A stretch of 64,000 nt of DNA from Streptomyces akebiae (GCF_019599145.1 NZ_CP080647.1:992001-1056000), one strand, 5' to 3'; counted from the first letter of the stretch, positions 18,557 to 27,675 are shown. Numbers and translations are program-made. Notes: a model not told the origin generated them from the sequence alone.

Positions 18557-20695
18557 ATGAGTTCTGCGATGACCGGTTCCCCCACTCGCCGACAGGTGCT
18601 GACAGCGACGGCTGGAGGAGTGGCGGCCTCGATGGTCGGGGTTGCGACTCCCGGTGCCGCGTCCGCCGCCGTGACGTACACGGCGCCGAATCCGCGTGTG
18701 TGGATCCACCTCAACAACGGGTGGCGATTCATCAGACAGGACGTCACAGGTGCGCAGGCAACCGGGTTCGACGACTCCGGATGGACGTCCGTCAACACGC
18801 CCCACACCTGGAACGCCGTCGACGGCGCGGACGGCGGCAACAACTACTACCGCGGAGTGGGCTGGTACCGCCGTCACTACACCGTGCCGTCCGAACTGGC
18901 GGGCAAGCGGCTGTACCTGCAGTTCGCCGGGGTCAACCAGGTCGCCGACGTCTGGGTCAACGGCACGTACCTCGGGCAGCACAGGGGCGGGTACTCCCGC
19001 TTCAGGTTCGACACCACCGCCGCGCTCGTCCCGGGACAGGACAACGTGATCGCGGTGAAGGTGACCAACGCCCGCGACACCAACATCGCCCCGGTGGGCG
19101 CGGACTACACCTTCCAGGGCGGTATCTACCGCAACGTGAGTCTGTGGGCCGTCGACGACCTCCATGTGCGGATGACGGACTACGCGGGCCCCGGAATCTA
19201 CCTCCGGCAGAGCAACGTGACCGCGGCGTCGGCCACGGTGACCGTCACGACGAAGCTGTGGAACGACAGCGGTACCACCAGATCGGTGGTCGTCCGCACC
19301 GTCATCGCCGACAAGAGCGGGACCGTCGTCGCGGAGGCCGGCAGCGCCGCGCAGACCGTCCCCGCGGCCACCGGAGCGGAGATCCGGCAGACCGTCCGCA
19401 TCGACAACCCGCGCCTGTGGAACGGACTGGCGGATCCCTACCTCCACGACGCCAGCGTCGAGATCCATGACGTCACCGGGGGCGGGGACCGGATCGCGGA
19501 CGTGGTGACCGAACGTCTGGGCCTTCGCTCCCTCGCCGTCGACGCCGACACCGGCTTCCACCTCAACGGCAGCCACCTCCACCTGCACGGCGTCAACCTG
19601 CACCAGGACCGGGCCGTCAAGGGCTGGGCGATATCCGACGCCGATCACACACAGGACCTCGACCTCATCCGGGAGATCGGCGCCAACGCCGTCCGGATGG
19701 CGCACTACCAGCACGACCAGAAGGACTACAACCTCGCGGACGAACGCGGGCTGCTCCTGTGGGCGGAGATCCCGCTGGTCGACATCGTCACCGATTCGGC
19801 CGCCTTCACCACCAGCACCCAGAACCAGCTGCGGGAACTGATCCGGCAGAACTACAACCACCCGTCGATCGCCTTCTGGGGCATCGGCAACGAACTCCTC
19901 GACTACAACGGCGCCGCCACGAACAAGCTCCTCGCGTCACTCGCCGGCATCATCGAAGCCGAGGACCCCGACCGCCTCTCCACCTACGCGGTGCGCGGTG
20001 AGGACCCCGACAACGCCCAGGCAGGGCTGCACACGCGGACCACGGGCTTCAACAAGTACTACGGCTGGTACTACGGCTCCAAGGACGGCGACCTCGGAGC
20101 GTGGGCCGACAACCTGCACGCGACCTCCCCGTCCCGCAGGATCGCCATGTCCGAGTACGGCGTCGGTGCCAGCACCACCCAGCACGCCCTCAACCCGCCC
20201 AAGCCGGCTCCGGGCGGATCCTGGCACCCCGAGGAGTACCAGTCGCTGTTCCACGAAGCGGCCTGGAAGCAGTTGGCGAGCCGCCCGTACATCTGGGGCA
20301 CGTTCGTCTGGGCCATGTTCGACTTCGCCTCCGACGGCCGCAACGAAGGGGACCGGCCCGGAATCAACGACAAGGGCCTGGTCACCCGCGACCGGCAGAC
20401 CCGCAAGGACGCCTTCTACTGGTACAAGGCCAACTGGGCCGACACTCCCACCCTCCACATCACCAGCCGCCGCTGGACCCAGCGCACCGACGCCACCACC
20501 GAACTCAAGGTCTACTCCAACGCGGGCCAGGTCACCGCCACCCTCAACGGCACCTCCCTGGGCACCCGGAGCAGCACCGACCACATCTTCAGATGGCCCA
20601 GCATCACCTTGAGGCCCGGGCAGAACACCGTGACCGTCACCGCGACGATCAACGGCTCCACCTACACCGACAGCGTCAACTGGACTCTCAGTTGA
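18557..20695 (+). CDS. Secreted glycoside hydrolase family 2 (beta-galactosidase type)
   Basis: This 712-residue protein has a Tat-like leader (TRRQVLTATAGG, then AASAA). GH2 domain order is present: jelly roll (about 45-210; DDSGWTSVNTPHTWN and YYRGVGWYRR are hallmarks), immunoglobulin-like domain (about 215-330), TIM barrel (about 330-620), and a small beta-rich C-terminal domain resembling DUF4982. Acid/base: WGIGNELLD (Glu about 446). Nucleophile: AMSEYGVG (Glu about 533). It is not a close copy of the GH2 at 2536. It probably acts outside the cell on beta-galactosides. An alternative ATG lies four codons in. Confidence 0.92.
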   Translation: MSSAMTGSPTRRQVLTATAGGVAASMVGVATPGAASAAVTYTAPNPRVWIHLNNGWRFIRQDVTGAQATGFDDSGWTSVNTPHTWNAVDGADGGNNYYRGVGWYRRHYTVPSELAGKRLYLQFAGVNQVADVWVNGTYLGQHRGGYSRFRFDTTAALVPGQDNVIAVKVTNARDTNIAPVGADYTFQGGIYRNVSLWAVDDLHVRMTDYAGPGIYLRQSNVTAASATVTVTTKLWNDSGTTRSVVVRTVIADKSGTVVAEAGSAAQTVPAATGAEIRQTVRIDNPRLWNGLADPYLHDASVEIHDVTGGGDRIADVVTERLGLRSLAVDADTGFHLNGSHLHLHGVNLHQDRAVKGWAISDADHTQDLDLIREIGANAVRMAHYQHDQKDYNLADERGLLLWAEIPLVDIVTDSAAFTTSTQNQLRELIRQNYNHPSIAFWGIGNELLDYNGAATNKLLASLAGIIEAEDPDRLSTYAVRGEDPDNAQAGLHTRTTGFNKYYGWYYGSKDGDLGAWADNLHATSPSRRIAMSEYGVGASTTQHALNPPKPAPGGSWHPEEYQSLFHEAAWKQLASRPYIWGTFVWAMFDFASDGRNEGDRPGINDKGLVTRDRQTRKDAFYWYKANWADTPTLHITSRRWTQRTDATTELKVYSNAGQVTATLNGTSLGTRSSTDHIFRWPSITLRPGQNTVTVTATINGSTYTDSVNWTLS

Positions 20696-20872
20696 CAACA
20701 TCCGCTGGGTATCCCTTCCATCCGCGCCTGCTCCACCTGCTCCTATTCCGCCACCGATCGCGACTTACCCACGCCCCCTCTCCCTAAGTGTATGCACTAT
20801 GGTGCTCCTACTGGGAGAGAGTCGCCTGCCGGAGGAAACATGACACCGCCAGTGTGGCCGGTCAGTGGCCGA

Positions 20873-21490
20873 TCAGTGGGGATCACCCGGAGTGCTGGAG
20901 CCGGCCAGCCACTTCGCGCCCTCTGCGTAGAGGCGCTGCACGACCTCGCCCGTGAGGCCCGGCAGCCCGGTCTTCACCGTGAAGCCGGCCTTCGTCTGGA
21001 GGTAGCCCAGATGGCGGTACCCCACCGGGAAGCGGCCCAACAGTTGCGGGTCCAGGCTCAGCGTCGCGGACGGATCGACCACGTCGAGACGGTCCTTCTC
21101 GTAGATCGGCTGCCGACGGACGATCTTCCATGCGCCCTCGTGGCGCGTGCAGAAGTCGTAGAAGCGTCCCGTGCAGACGACGTCGACCTCCACTCCGTCG
21201 ATCTCGGACCGCTGATTGATGGTCATCTTGGTCTGGGCCATGGCTCGGTCGCCGATGACGTCAGAGGTGTGGCCGCCGAGGAAGTGGAGAATGCTGACGC
21301 CGTTGTCGAAGGCCTCCCGGCTGATCGCGATGAAGTCCGTCGCCGGGCCCTGGAACCAGGTGGCCGTCATCCAGCCGTCGACGGGATGCCACACGGTGGC
21401 GAACCGCTCCCAGTCCCCGGCGTCACGCCACAGTGCCCAGTCCTCGACGAGCTGACGCAGCTCGCTCCTGTCCGTCTCGATTGTCGGCAT
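20873..21490 (-). CDS. SnoaL/NTF2-like protein, aromatic-catabolism associated
   Basis: The protein has 205 residues from the ATG at 21490. ELRQLVEDWALWRDAGDWE and FATVWHPVDGWMTATW are typical of the NTF2-like cone fold shared with ring-hydroxylating dioxygenase small subunits. Such proteins serve as isomerases, hydratases or oxygenase subunits, so the reaction cannot be assigned. It lies next to the hydroxyquinol genes (22081-25369) and is divergent from a truncated LysR gene, suggesting it was once controlled by that regulator. Confidence 0.75.
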   Translation of the reverse strand: MPTIETDRSELRQLVEDWALWRDAGDWERFATVWHPVDGWMTATWFQGPATDFIAISREAFDNGVSILHFLGGHTSDVIGDRAMAQTKMTINQRSEIDGVEVDVVCTGRFYDFCTRHEGAWKIVRRQPIYEKDRLDVVDPSATLSLDPQLLGRFPVGYRHLGYLQTKAGFTVKTGLPGLTGEVVQRLYAEGAKWLAGSSTPGDPH

Positions 21491-21689
21491 GCGAAACCTC
21501 GGTCCTGTCGCTAAAGGAATTGAATCAGGTCGGCGAAGACGGTTTGGAAGGCGTCGAAGAAGCCTGCCGACGACCGGATACGGGACGGCATCGACCTGGC
21601 TCTGCCGATACCCAGGACGGTAATACCGCGCCGACGATCCATCGAATGGAAATACCGCATGCGATACATGGGCGAGGTGAATATCAGGC

Positions 21690-22043
21690 GTGAGTTTCCA
21701 CATTCGATCGACGAGCGCCGCGACCGGCCTGCACCGGGTCGACCTCAATCTGCTCCCGCTGCTCGCAGCCCTCCTCGAGCACCGCAGTGTCACCCGCGCC
21801 GCCGGGGCGGTCGGACTGACCCGGCCGGCCATGAGCAACGCCCTCCAGCGACTGCGGCGCACACTTGGCGACGAGCTGCTTGTCCGGGTCGGCCGCCACT
21901 ACGTCCTCACCGAGCGCGCGGGCGCGCTGGTCGGACCGGTCAACCTGATCCTGGAGACCGCCACCCATCACGTACTCGCGCCTCCGACGTTCGATCCCGC
22001 GACGTCGGACCGCACCTTCCGCATCGCCGCGACCAGCGCCTAG
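21690..22043 (+). pseudogene. Truncated LysR-family regulator
   Basis: The open frame of 117 residues starts at GTG 21690. It holds a complete LysR helix-turn-helix (HRSVTRAAGAVGLTRPAMSN, ALQRLRRTLGDELLVR) and the linker helix, then stops at the first strand of the effector domain (DRTFRIAATSA). Family members run about 300 residues, and only 37 bp separate this stop from the next gene's end, so the effector domain has been deleted. A free DNA-binding half could still bind DNA, but it most likely is a remnant. Confidence 0.82.
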
Positions 22044-22044
22044 A

Positions 22045-22076
22045 ACGGGCCGTCGCCGCTGCCGGCGGCGGCCCGT
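22045..22076. terminator. Bulged GC hairpin between convergent genes
   Basis: ACGGGCC and GCCGC (with a GTC bulge) pair with GCGGC and GGCCCGT around a 5-base loop. It sits between the LysR remnant and the end of the FAD monooxygenase gene and could terminate both. Confidence 0.6.
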
Positions 22077-22080
22077 CGGC

Positions 22081-23301
22081 TCATCCGGCCGCCGGTGCTT
22101 CCCGCAGGGACAGCTCGGCGTCGTGCCCGTAGATCCAGCCGTTGTGGGCGAAAGGGTCCGCGCTCGAGAACGAGGCGTCCCTGGCCTGCTGAGCGGGACC
22201 GTCGGGCAAGTGGTTGCTCTCCGCCCTGCCCCGGCTCATCTGCTGTACCCGGGTGGCGCGCGGGCGACGTATGTCCTCGTACCGACGCAGCGCGGCGGAG
22301 GGGTCTTCCGGCTGGTCCGCGAGGCAGCCCGCGATGACGGCGGCGTCCTCCATCGCCTGTGCCGCGCCCTGGGCGAAGAAGGGGAACATCGGGTGCGCCG
22401 CGTCGCCGAGCAAGGCGACCGGTCCGTTCGCCCAGCGGGGTATCGGGTCACGGTCGAGCAGCGCCCACCGTCCGGTGCGGTCCGCGGCCGCGAGGAGGGC
22501 TCGCAGGTCGTCGGACCAGTCGGCGAACTCGGCGCGCAGGTCCTCGATCCGCCCCTCTGCCGACCAGGATTCCGTCGTCCAGTCGTACGCCGGCCCGAAC
22601 GCGACGATGTTGATCTGTCCGCCCGCGGAGATCGGATAGTGGACCAGGTGGCGGTCGGGGCCGAGCCACAGCGTCTGGACCGGACGGCGCGCGAACTCGG
22701 GTGCTCTCGCGGCCGGTACCAGGCACCGCCAGGCACAGATGCCCGAGAATCGGGGTGGGCCCGCCTCGGCCACGTACTGCCCGACCGTGGTGTGGACGCC
22801 GTCGGCACCGACGACCACGTCGGCGAACTCCCGTGCGCCGTCGGTGAACGTCAGCTCCACACCCTCGTCCAGCCGGCGCAGGCCGGCGAGCCTGGACCCG
22901 AGCCGCAGCGACGCCTCGGGGACCGCTGCCCGGACCGCGGCGAGCAGATCGGCGCGGTGGGCGACGTAGCTCTGCTCGCCGAAGCGCCGTTCGCATTCCT
23001 CGCCGAGGTTCTGGGAGAACAGCACGCGCCCGTCCTCCCAGCGCCGGAACTCCCAGCCGACCCGCAGTGGCACCGCGCGCTCGCGGAAGCGGTCCAGCTG
23101 ACCGAGGCCGCGCAGCAGCCGCACGGCGTTCGGGGAGACGACGAGACCGGCACCGACCTCGGTGAGGGCGGGCGCCTGCTCGTACACGGTCGCCTCGATC
23201 CCGGCCCGGTGCAGGAAGGCCGCGGTGGCGAGTCCGCCGATTCCGCCGCCGACCACGACGACGCGCGGGGCGGGCGTCCGTCTTTTCTCCTGGCTGGTCA
23301 T
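22081..23301 (-). CDS. FAD-dependent aromatic monooxygenase (salicylate/resorcinol hydroxylase type)
   Basis: This 406-residue flavoprotein has a Rossmann GxGxxG near the N-terminus ([15 protein letters not shown]), a DG-containing motif ([11 protein letters not shown]) and the FAD-ribityl motif [19 protein letters not shown] of single-component para-hydroxybenzoate-hydroxylase-like enzymes. It uses NAD(P)H and O2 to add OH to a phenol. Its start overlaps the stop of the intradiol dioxygenase gene (ATGA), third in an operon with maleylacetate reductase. The neighbours make formation of hydroxyquinol, from resorcinol or a related diphenol, the likely step (inference). Confidence 0.88.
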   Translation of the reverse strand: MTSQEKRRTPAPRVVVVGGGIGGLATAAFLHRAGIEATVYEQAPALTEVGAGLVVSPNAVRLLRGLGQLDRFRERAVPLRVGWEFRRWEDGRVLFSQNLGEECERRFGEQSYVAHRADLLAAVRAAVPEASLRLGSRLAGLRRLDEGVELTFTDGAREFADVVVGADGVHTTVGQYVAEAGPPRFSGICAWRCLVPAARAPEFARRPVQTLWLGPDRHLVHYPISAGGQINIVAFGPAYDWTTESWSAEGRIEDLRAEFADWSDDLRALLAAADRTGRWALLDRDPIPRWANGPVALLGDAAHPMFPFFAQGAAQAMEDAAVIAGCLADQPEDPSAALRRYEDIRRPRATRVQQMSRGRAESNHLPDGPAQQARDASFSSADPFAHNGWIYGHDAELSLREAPAAG

Positions 23302-24209
23302 TCACCGGCTCCTGTCGTGTCCGCGGGTGCGAGGACGATGTCGAAGCGGACACTCGACCAGGACCGGTCCCCGAGATCGCGCCCGTCGGGAGTGGGTGTG
23401 TCCGCGGGGTGCTCCACGAAGTCGTGGATGAGCGAGTCCTTGACCCCGAACACGGAGTCCCTGTCGAGGAGTTCGTCACCGCGGACGAAGATGTGGGTGA
23501 TCAGGGTTCGCTTGCCTTCGGCGCGGACGTCGAAGTGCAGGTGCGAGGCGCGCATGGGGGAACGGCCCACCGCGGCGAGCAGCTCGCCGACCGGGCCGTC
23601 GTGCGGAATCGGGTACGGGGTCGGAGTGATCGCCCAGAACCGGTAGGTGCCGTTCTCGTCGCTGAACAGATGGCCGCGCGCCGCGGTGCGGTCGTCGTCG
23701 TACTGCACGTCGTAGAAGCCGTCCTCGTCGGCCTCCCACACCTCCATGCGGGCCCCCGGCACCGGTTTCCCGTCGGTGCCGACGACCGTGCCCTCGACCC
23801 AGCACGGCTGCCCGGCGGCACCGAACGACATGTCCCCGCCCAGCGGGATCTCGGGGGAGCCCTCGACGAAGAAGGGGCCGAGGACCGTCGCCTCGGTCGC
23901 GTTCGCGTACGCCTCGTTGTTGATCGCGATCGTCTGCATGGACGCTCCGAGGACGTCCGACAGCAGGATGAACTCCTGCCGCTTGCCGTCGGTGATGTGC
24001 CCGGCCGCGGTGAGGAACCGGATCGCCTCGTCCCACTCCGCCTCGGTCAGGCGCACCTCGCGCAGAAAGGCGTGCAGGTGCCGGGTCAGGGCCTGCGTCA
24101 GCTGCTTCAGCCGCGGGTCCTCGGCGGTCTCGAACGAGGCCACGACCTTGTCCTCCAGGGCCTGCTCGCGTGCGTACTGCTCCGTGGTCACCTTGTTCCG
24201 CTCGTTCAC
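23298..24209 (-). CDS. Intradiol ring-cleavage dioxygenase, probable hydroxyquinol 1,2-dioxygenase
   Basis: The protein has 303 residues from the GTG at 24209, which follows a strong GAGGAGGAG ribosome site and overlaps the upstream stop. The N-terminal helical dimerisation domain (about 1-100) precedes the catalytic beta-sandwich. The iron ligands expected in the family are visible: Tyr in GTYRFWAI, Tyr in TPYPIPHDG, and two His in ASHLHFDV. The family opens hydroxyquinol or catechol between the hydroxyls; adjacency to maleylacetate reductase points to hydroxyquinol giving maleylacetate. Confidence 0.9.
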   Translation of the reverse strand: MNERNKVTTEQYAREQALEDKVVASFETAEDPRLKQLTQALTRHLHAFLREVRLTEAEWDEAIRFLTAAGHITDGKRQEFILLSDVLGASMQTIAINNEAYANATEATVLGPFFVEGSPEIPLGGDMSFGAAGQPCWVEGTVVGTDGKPVPGARMEVWEADEDGFYDVQYDDDRTAARGHLFSDENGTYRFWAITPTPYPIPHDGPVGELLAAVGRSPMRASHLHFDVRAEGKRTLITHIFVRGDELLDRDSVFGVKDSLIHDFVEHPADTPTPDGRDLGDRSWSSVRFDIVLAPADTTGAGE

Positions 24210-25369
24210 TGTCGGCTCTCCTCCTCGTCGCTCGCCGGACGCGGGTCCGCGCCCCGCCATGCCGCACGCAGCAGCCGCTGGACGTCCGCGGCCGTCACCG
24301 GCCGCGGATTGCCGTCCGGCACCACGTCCAGAACCGCCTGCACGGCGTTGTCCACCTCGGCCTCCGTGACGCCGTAGTCGCGCAGCGCCTTGGGCGCGTC
24401 CACGTCACGCCGGAGCCGTTCCAGCCCCTCGATGGCCGAACCGGCACCGAAGGCGGCCGCGATCCGCTGTTCGGCCTCCGGAGCGGCGGGTGCGTTGAAC
24501 GCCAGCACGTAGGGCAGCACCACCGCGTGGGTCTGGGCGTGCGGCAGGTCGAACATGCCGCCCAGGACATGGCAGATCTTGTGATGCAGCCCCGAACCCG
24601 CCGATGAGAAGGCCACCGCGGACAGGTACGTCCCGTACAGCGTCTGCTCGCGGCCCGGAAGGCCGGCCGGGTCGGCGACCACCGCGGGCAGTCCGGCCGC
24701 CAGCGCACGGATCCCCTCCCCCGCCAGCGCCTGGTCGACCGGATCCACGCGGGGGCCCCACATCGCGTCGACGCAGTGCGCCAGCGCGTTCAGCCCCGAC
24801 GCGACGCTCATCGGCACCGGCAAGGACACCGTCAGCGCCGCGTCGTACACGACGGAACGCGGCAGGACCCTGACGTCGACTCCGGTGGTCTTGCGTGCCT
24901 GCTCGGTCATTCCCCACACGCTCGTGGCCTCCGAACCCGCGTACGTGGTCGGAACGGCGACGATCGGCAGCCCACTGGTCAGCGCCACCGCCTTCGCCAA
25001 GCCGGTGGTGGAGCCACCACCGACGCTGAGCAGCAGATCCACCCCGTGTTCCGCCGCCACGGCGCGAGCCCGCTCGGCCACCTCGACGGGCACGTGCATC
25101 ACCACCTCGTCCCACCGCAGCACGACCGGCAGACCGGCGGTGACCGTCTGCGCCAGTTCGGCTTCGGCCGCCGCCGCGATCACCATCACCCGTGAGGCGC
25201 CGAGCCGCTCCACCTCGGCCCGTACCAGCGCCGCCGCCCCACCCGAGGCGAAACAGACCCGCTGGGTCAGGCTCTCGTGCTCAAAACGCAGCAGCGACCC
25301 GTTGTGTGGACTGGCTTGCGACTCGGCACCATGGCCACCGCCGCCCAGTGACGTCCCGGTCATGCGCAT
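24206..25369 (-). CDS. Maleylacetate reductase (iron-containing alcohol dehydrogenase family)
   Basis: This 387-residue enzyme has NAD(P)H-binding [14 protein letters not shown] and [11 protein letters not shown], with family His positions in HCVDAMWGP and [11 protein letters not shown] and in [13 protein letters not shown]. It reduces maleylacetate to 3-oxoadipate. It is first in the three-gene operon ending at 22081, and its stop overlaps the dioxygenase start. The N-terminus is about 25 residues longer than usual (Gly/Ser-rich before LLRFEHESL), so a later start is possible. A 17-bp palindrome lies in the divergent promoter region shared with the IclR gene. Confidence 0.9.
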   Translation of the reverse strand: MRMTGTSLGGGGHGAESQASPHNGSLLRFEHESLTQRVCFASGGAAALVRAEVERLGASRVMVIAAAAEAELAQTVTAGLPVVLRWDEVVMHVPVEVAERARAVAAEHGVDLLLSVGGGSTTGLAKAVALTSGLPIVAVPTTYAGSEATSVWGMTEQARKTTGVDVRVLPRSVVYDAALTVSLPVPMSVASGLNALAHCVDAMWGPRVDPVDQALAGEGIRALAAGLPAVVADPAGLPGREQTLYGTYLSAVAFSSAGSGLHHKICHVLGGMFDLPHAQTHAVVLPYVLAFNAPAAPEAEQRIAAAFGAGSAIEGLERLRRDVDAPKALRDYGVTEAEVDNAVQAVLDVVPDGNPRPVTAADVQRLLRAAWRGADPRPASDEEESRQ

Positions 25370-25438
25370 GCTCGGACTCCCTTCGACTGTCGGACTGGGA
25401 GAGAGAGTCCGGCGCGGAACCCACGGCGGTCAGTACGA

Positions 25439-25455
25439 TGTCCGTTGAACGGACA
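25439..25455. promoter_or_regulatory. 17-bp palindrome in the MAR/IclR divergent region
   Basis: TGTCCGTTGAACGGACA is symmetric except for the central base. It lies 70 bp upstream of the maleylacetate reductase start and about 80 bp upstream of the IclR gene, a typical place for an IclR-family operator. Confidence 0.65.
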
Positions 25456-25532
25456 CCTTCCTGCCCGTCCTCCGCCGCCGACCGGAGAATGGCCGAGGCG
25501 GAAGGCCCGCCACGACGGCGAAAGGAACCGAC

Positions 25533-26279
25533 ACGGCCAACAGCACCGACCGCGGCCGCACGGTCACCTCCCGGGCCCTGGCGATCCTGGACGCGTTCAC
25601 ACAGGAACACCCGGAACTTCCCCTCGCCCAGATCTGCCGCCTCACCGGCCTCCGCCACGCCACCGCCCACCGGCTGGTCGGCGAACTGACGGCATGGGGC
25701 GCACTGGAACGCCTGCCGAGCGGCTCCTACGTCATCGGCCTGCGCCTGTGGGAGCTGGGGACGCTCAACCCACGGGGGTTGCCGCTGCGCGTCCGGGCCA
25801 TGCCCATCATGGAGGACCTGCACGCGGCCACTCGCCAGCACGTGCAACTGGCCGTCCTCGACGGCACCGACGCCCTCGTCGTCGAGAAGATCTCCGCGGC
25901 GGGAGCGGTCCCGGTGGTGTCCCAGGTCGGGGGACGGCTGCCTCTGCACGCGTCCGCCGTCGGCCAAGTGCTGCTGGCCCACGCCGGCGAGGACCTGTTC
26001 ACCGAGGTCGTACGGGACGGCCTCGCCCGCTTCACACCCAGGACCGTCACCGATCCGGCCACACTGCGTCTGACGCTGGCGGAGTGCCGACGGACCGGCG
26101 TCGCGGTCGTACGCGAAGAGATGAGCGGGGACGCCTATTCGGTGGCCGCGCCGATCACCGACACCAAAGGCCGCGCGGTCGCGGCCCTGTCCGTGGTGGG
26201 CGCCGACGCCCGAACACACCTGCTGGTACCGGCTGTCGTGCTGGCAGGCCGGGGCATTTCCCGGGGTCTCGGCGCCTGA
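25533..26279 (+). CDS. IclR-family regulator, apparently with an ACG start codon
   Basis: The frame encodes a complete 248-residue IclR protein only if read from ACG at 25533: winged helix-turn-helix (LAQICRLTGLRHATAHRLVG) followed by the effector domain (LHASAVGQVLLAH, SVAAPITDTKGR). From the upstream TGA at 25446 to 25533 there is no ATG, GTG or TTG in frame; the next TTG (25779) would remove the DNA-binding domain. GAAAGGA sits six bases before the ACG, and ACG GCC AAC looks like a mutated ATG GCC AAC. Either ACG is used inefficiently or the gene has lost its start. It is divergent from the hydroxyquinol operon and probably its regulator. Confidence 0.75.
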   Translation, partial: TANSTDRGRTVTSRALAILDAFTQEHPELPLAQICRLTGLRHATAHRLVGELTAWGALERLPSGSYVIGLRLWELGTLNPRGLPLRVRAMPIMEDLHAATRQHVQLAVLDGTDALVVEKISAAGAVPVVSQVGGRLPLHASAVGQVLLAHAGEDLFTEVVRDGLARFTPRTVTDPATLRLTLAECRRTGVAVVREEMSGDAYSVAAPITDTKGRAVAALSVVGADARTHLLVPAVVLAGRGISRGLGA

Positions 26280-26300
26280 GGCGCGGATTTCCTGCTCCCT

Positions 26301-26322
26301 GCTGCCCGAGACCAAGGGCAGC
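26301..26322. terminator. Short hairpin after the IclR gene
   Basis: GCTGCCC and GGGCAGC pair around an 8-base loop (GAGACCAA), 20 bp past the IclR stop and 19 bp past the end of the reverse-strand CoA-transferase remnant. Confidence 0.5.
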
Positions 26323-26340
26323 CCGCCGAGCCAGCCGGGA

Positions 26341-26559
26341 TCAAGGCACTGAGATGCGCCGGGCTTCCAGCATCCCCAGGCCCCACCCGTCGACACCGCA
26401 GTTGTTCGACACGACGCGCAGATCGGTGGTGCCCTGGGCGTGCAGGGCCTGGATGAGTACGGAGGGTACGCCGCAGAGGCCGAAGCCTCCGACGGCCAGT
26501 GAGGCCCCGTCGGGTATGACCACGACGGCTTCCGCGGCCGAGGTGACGACCTTGTTCAT
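26341..26559 (-). pseudogene. N-terminal fragment of a CoA-transferase subunit A
   Basis: This 72-residue frame starts at ATG 26559, which overlaps the stop of the acyl-CoA dehydrogenase remnant (TGATG). It matches the N-terminus of 3-oxoacid-type CoA-transferase subunit A (DGASLAVGGFGLCGVPSVLI, VVSNNCG) and resembles the intact paralogue at 29690-30466. It ends after MLEARRISVP, where full proteins continue for about 180 residues, so the rest and subunit B are gone. Confidence 0.85.
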
Positions 26560-27237
26560 CAGCGGGCTCCGTTCAGGTCGGCGAGGCCGGGTTCGCGGGC
26601 GATGAGCATGCGCTGGACCTCGCTGGTGCCCTCACCGATTTCGAGGATCTTCGCGTCGCGCCAGAAACGGGCGACGGTGTACTCGTTCATGAAGCCGTAG
26701 CCGCCGCGGATCTGGGTGGCGTCACGGGCGTTGTCCACGGCTGTTTCGGAGCTGTAGAGCTTGGCGAGCGCGGCTTCCTTCTTGACGCGCTCGCCGGCGA
26801 CCAGCTTCGAGGCGGCGTGATGCCAGGCCAGTCGGGCGGTGTGCCCGGCCCCGTTCGCCCAGCAGGTTCCGCGCCGGGACGCGGACGTCGGTGAAGGCCA
26901 GCTCCCGGGTGTCGGAGGCGTTCCGGCCCACCTTGGAGTACGGCGCGGCCACGGTCAGACCCGGGTTCCCGCGGGGACGATGATCGCGCTGGTCTCCTTG
27001 CGCCCGTCCGGCATGGTGCCGGTGGCCGCGGTCACGGTGATGAGCCCGGTGATGTCGGTGTCGGAGTTGGTGATGAAGCACTTGCTGCCGTTGATCACCC
27101 ACTCGTTCGTGGCCTCGTCCAGGCGGGCTGTCGTCCGGGAGGCTCCGGCGTCCGAGCCGCCGTCGGGCTCGGTGAGGCCGAACGCCCCGCAGCCGTTCGG
27201 CCTTCTGCTCCTGGGTGCCGAACAGCAGGGGTTCAGG
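26559..27237 (-). pseudogene. Decayed acyl-CoA dehydrogenase
   Basis: Segments in three frames join into one acyl-CoA dehydrogenase: LLFGTQEQKAERL (near 27200-27225); AFGLTEPDGGSDAGASRTTA and NEWVINGSKCFITNSD; a shift near 26960, then [20 protein letters not shown]; and a deletion near 26845, then [36 protein letters not shown] and [19 protein letters not shown]. The N-terminal domain and part of the C-terminal helical domain are missing. With the carboxylase and CoA-transferase scraps on either side it looks like a former leucine or branched-chain acyl-CoA operon. Confidence 0.85.
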
Positions 27238-27269
27238 CCGTCTGATGGATGGATGGGGAATGGGGTGAC

Positions 27270-27440
27270 GGGCGGCGTGACGACGGCGAGCGTCTCGTCC
27301 ATCGCCACGGTGGCAGCCACGCGCAGTTCGGCCACCACTCCGTCGAAGGGGGCGGTCAGGGCGTGCTCCATCCCGCTCGTCCAGTGCGGGCGGCTGACGA
27401 GCGGCACCAGGGCCACCATGACCTGAACCACGTACTGCAA
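27270..27440 (-). pseudogene. C-terminal scrap of an acyl-CoA carboxylase biotin-carrier domain
   Basis: Residues from about 27375 down to 27270 read MEHALTAPFDGVVAEL and VAMDETLAVVTP, the strand pattern that follows the biotinylated AMKM motif in acyl-CoA carboxylase alpha subunits. The biotin Lys itself and everything before it are missing. It is fused in frame to unrelated upstream bases and followed by the acyl-CoA dehydrogenase remnant. Confidence 0.65.
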
Positions 27441-27453
27441 TACGAGACGGCGT
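27438..27453 (+). promoter_or_regulatory. Regulon motif, site a (TauD oxygenase promoter)
   Basis: CAATACGAGACGGCGT matches the recurring consensus NAATRCGAGAYGGCRT. It lies 8 bp upstream of the -35 element of the TauD-type gene's promoter. Its last 15 bases equal those of site b at 34974. Confidence 0.7.
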
Positions 27454-27461
27454 CACGCACA

Positions 27462-27490
27462 TTGACTCGAATTCTGCCCTGGCCTATGGT
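27462..27490 (+). promoter_or_regulatory. Sigma-70-type promoter for the TauD-type oxygenase
   Basis: TTGACT and TATGGT are separated by 17 bp, close to the housekeeping consensus of actinomycetes. The start point would be near 27497, about 280 bp upstream of the oxygenase start, leaving a long leader with a small frame and a hairpin. Confidence 0.7.
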
Positions 27491-27520
27491 TGAGGCACTT
27501 CTCGAAAGGACGGGACCAGC

Positions 27521-27661
27521 ATGGAGACAGCCGCCCTGATCGGCGTTCTGCTCGTGTCATGCCCTGGCCGCCGGACCTACGACGAGCCGCTCAGCTACTT
27601 CCCGCCGCGGGAAGGACTGCGCCCCGGTACGGCCGCCGGCGAGCCTCAGACCCCGTTCTGA
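27521..27661 (+). CDS. Possible 46-residue leader peptide
   Basis: ATG at 27521 is preceded by GAAAGGA ten bases upstream and runs to TGA at 27659-27661. The peptide starts METAALIGVLLVSCPG and ends Pro-rich (GEPQTPF). I do not recognise it. It lies in the leader between promoter and oxygenase and is followed by a hairpin, so it may be a regulatory leader or the stump of a lost gene. Confidence 0.35.
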   Translation: METAALIGVLLVSCPGRRTYDEPLSYFPPREGLRPGTAAGEPQTPF

Positions 27662-27675
27662 GCAGTCCGAGCGCC

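Noticed and set aside
21600..21680. Possible extra copy of the regulon motif (ATGCGATAC) near the SnoaL-like gene
   Set aside because: Only part of the left half matches and the GAGAYGG core is missing.
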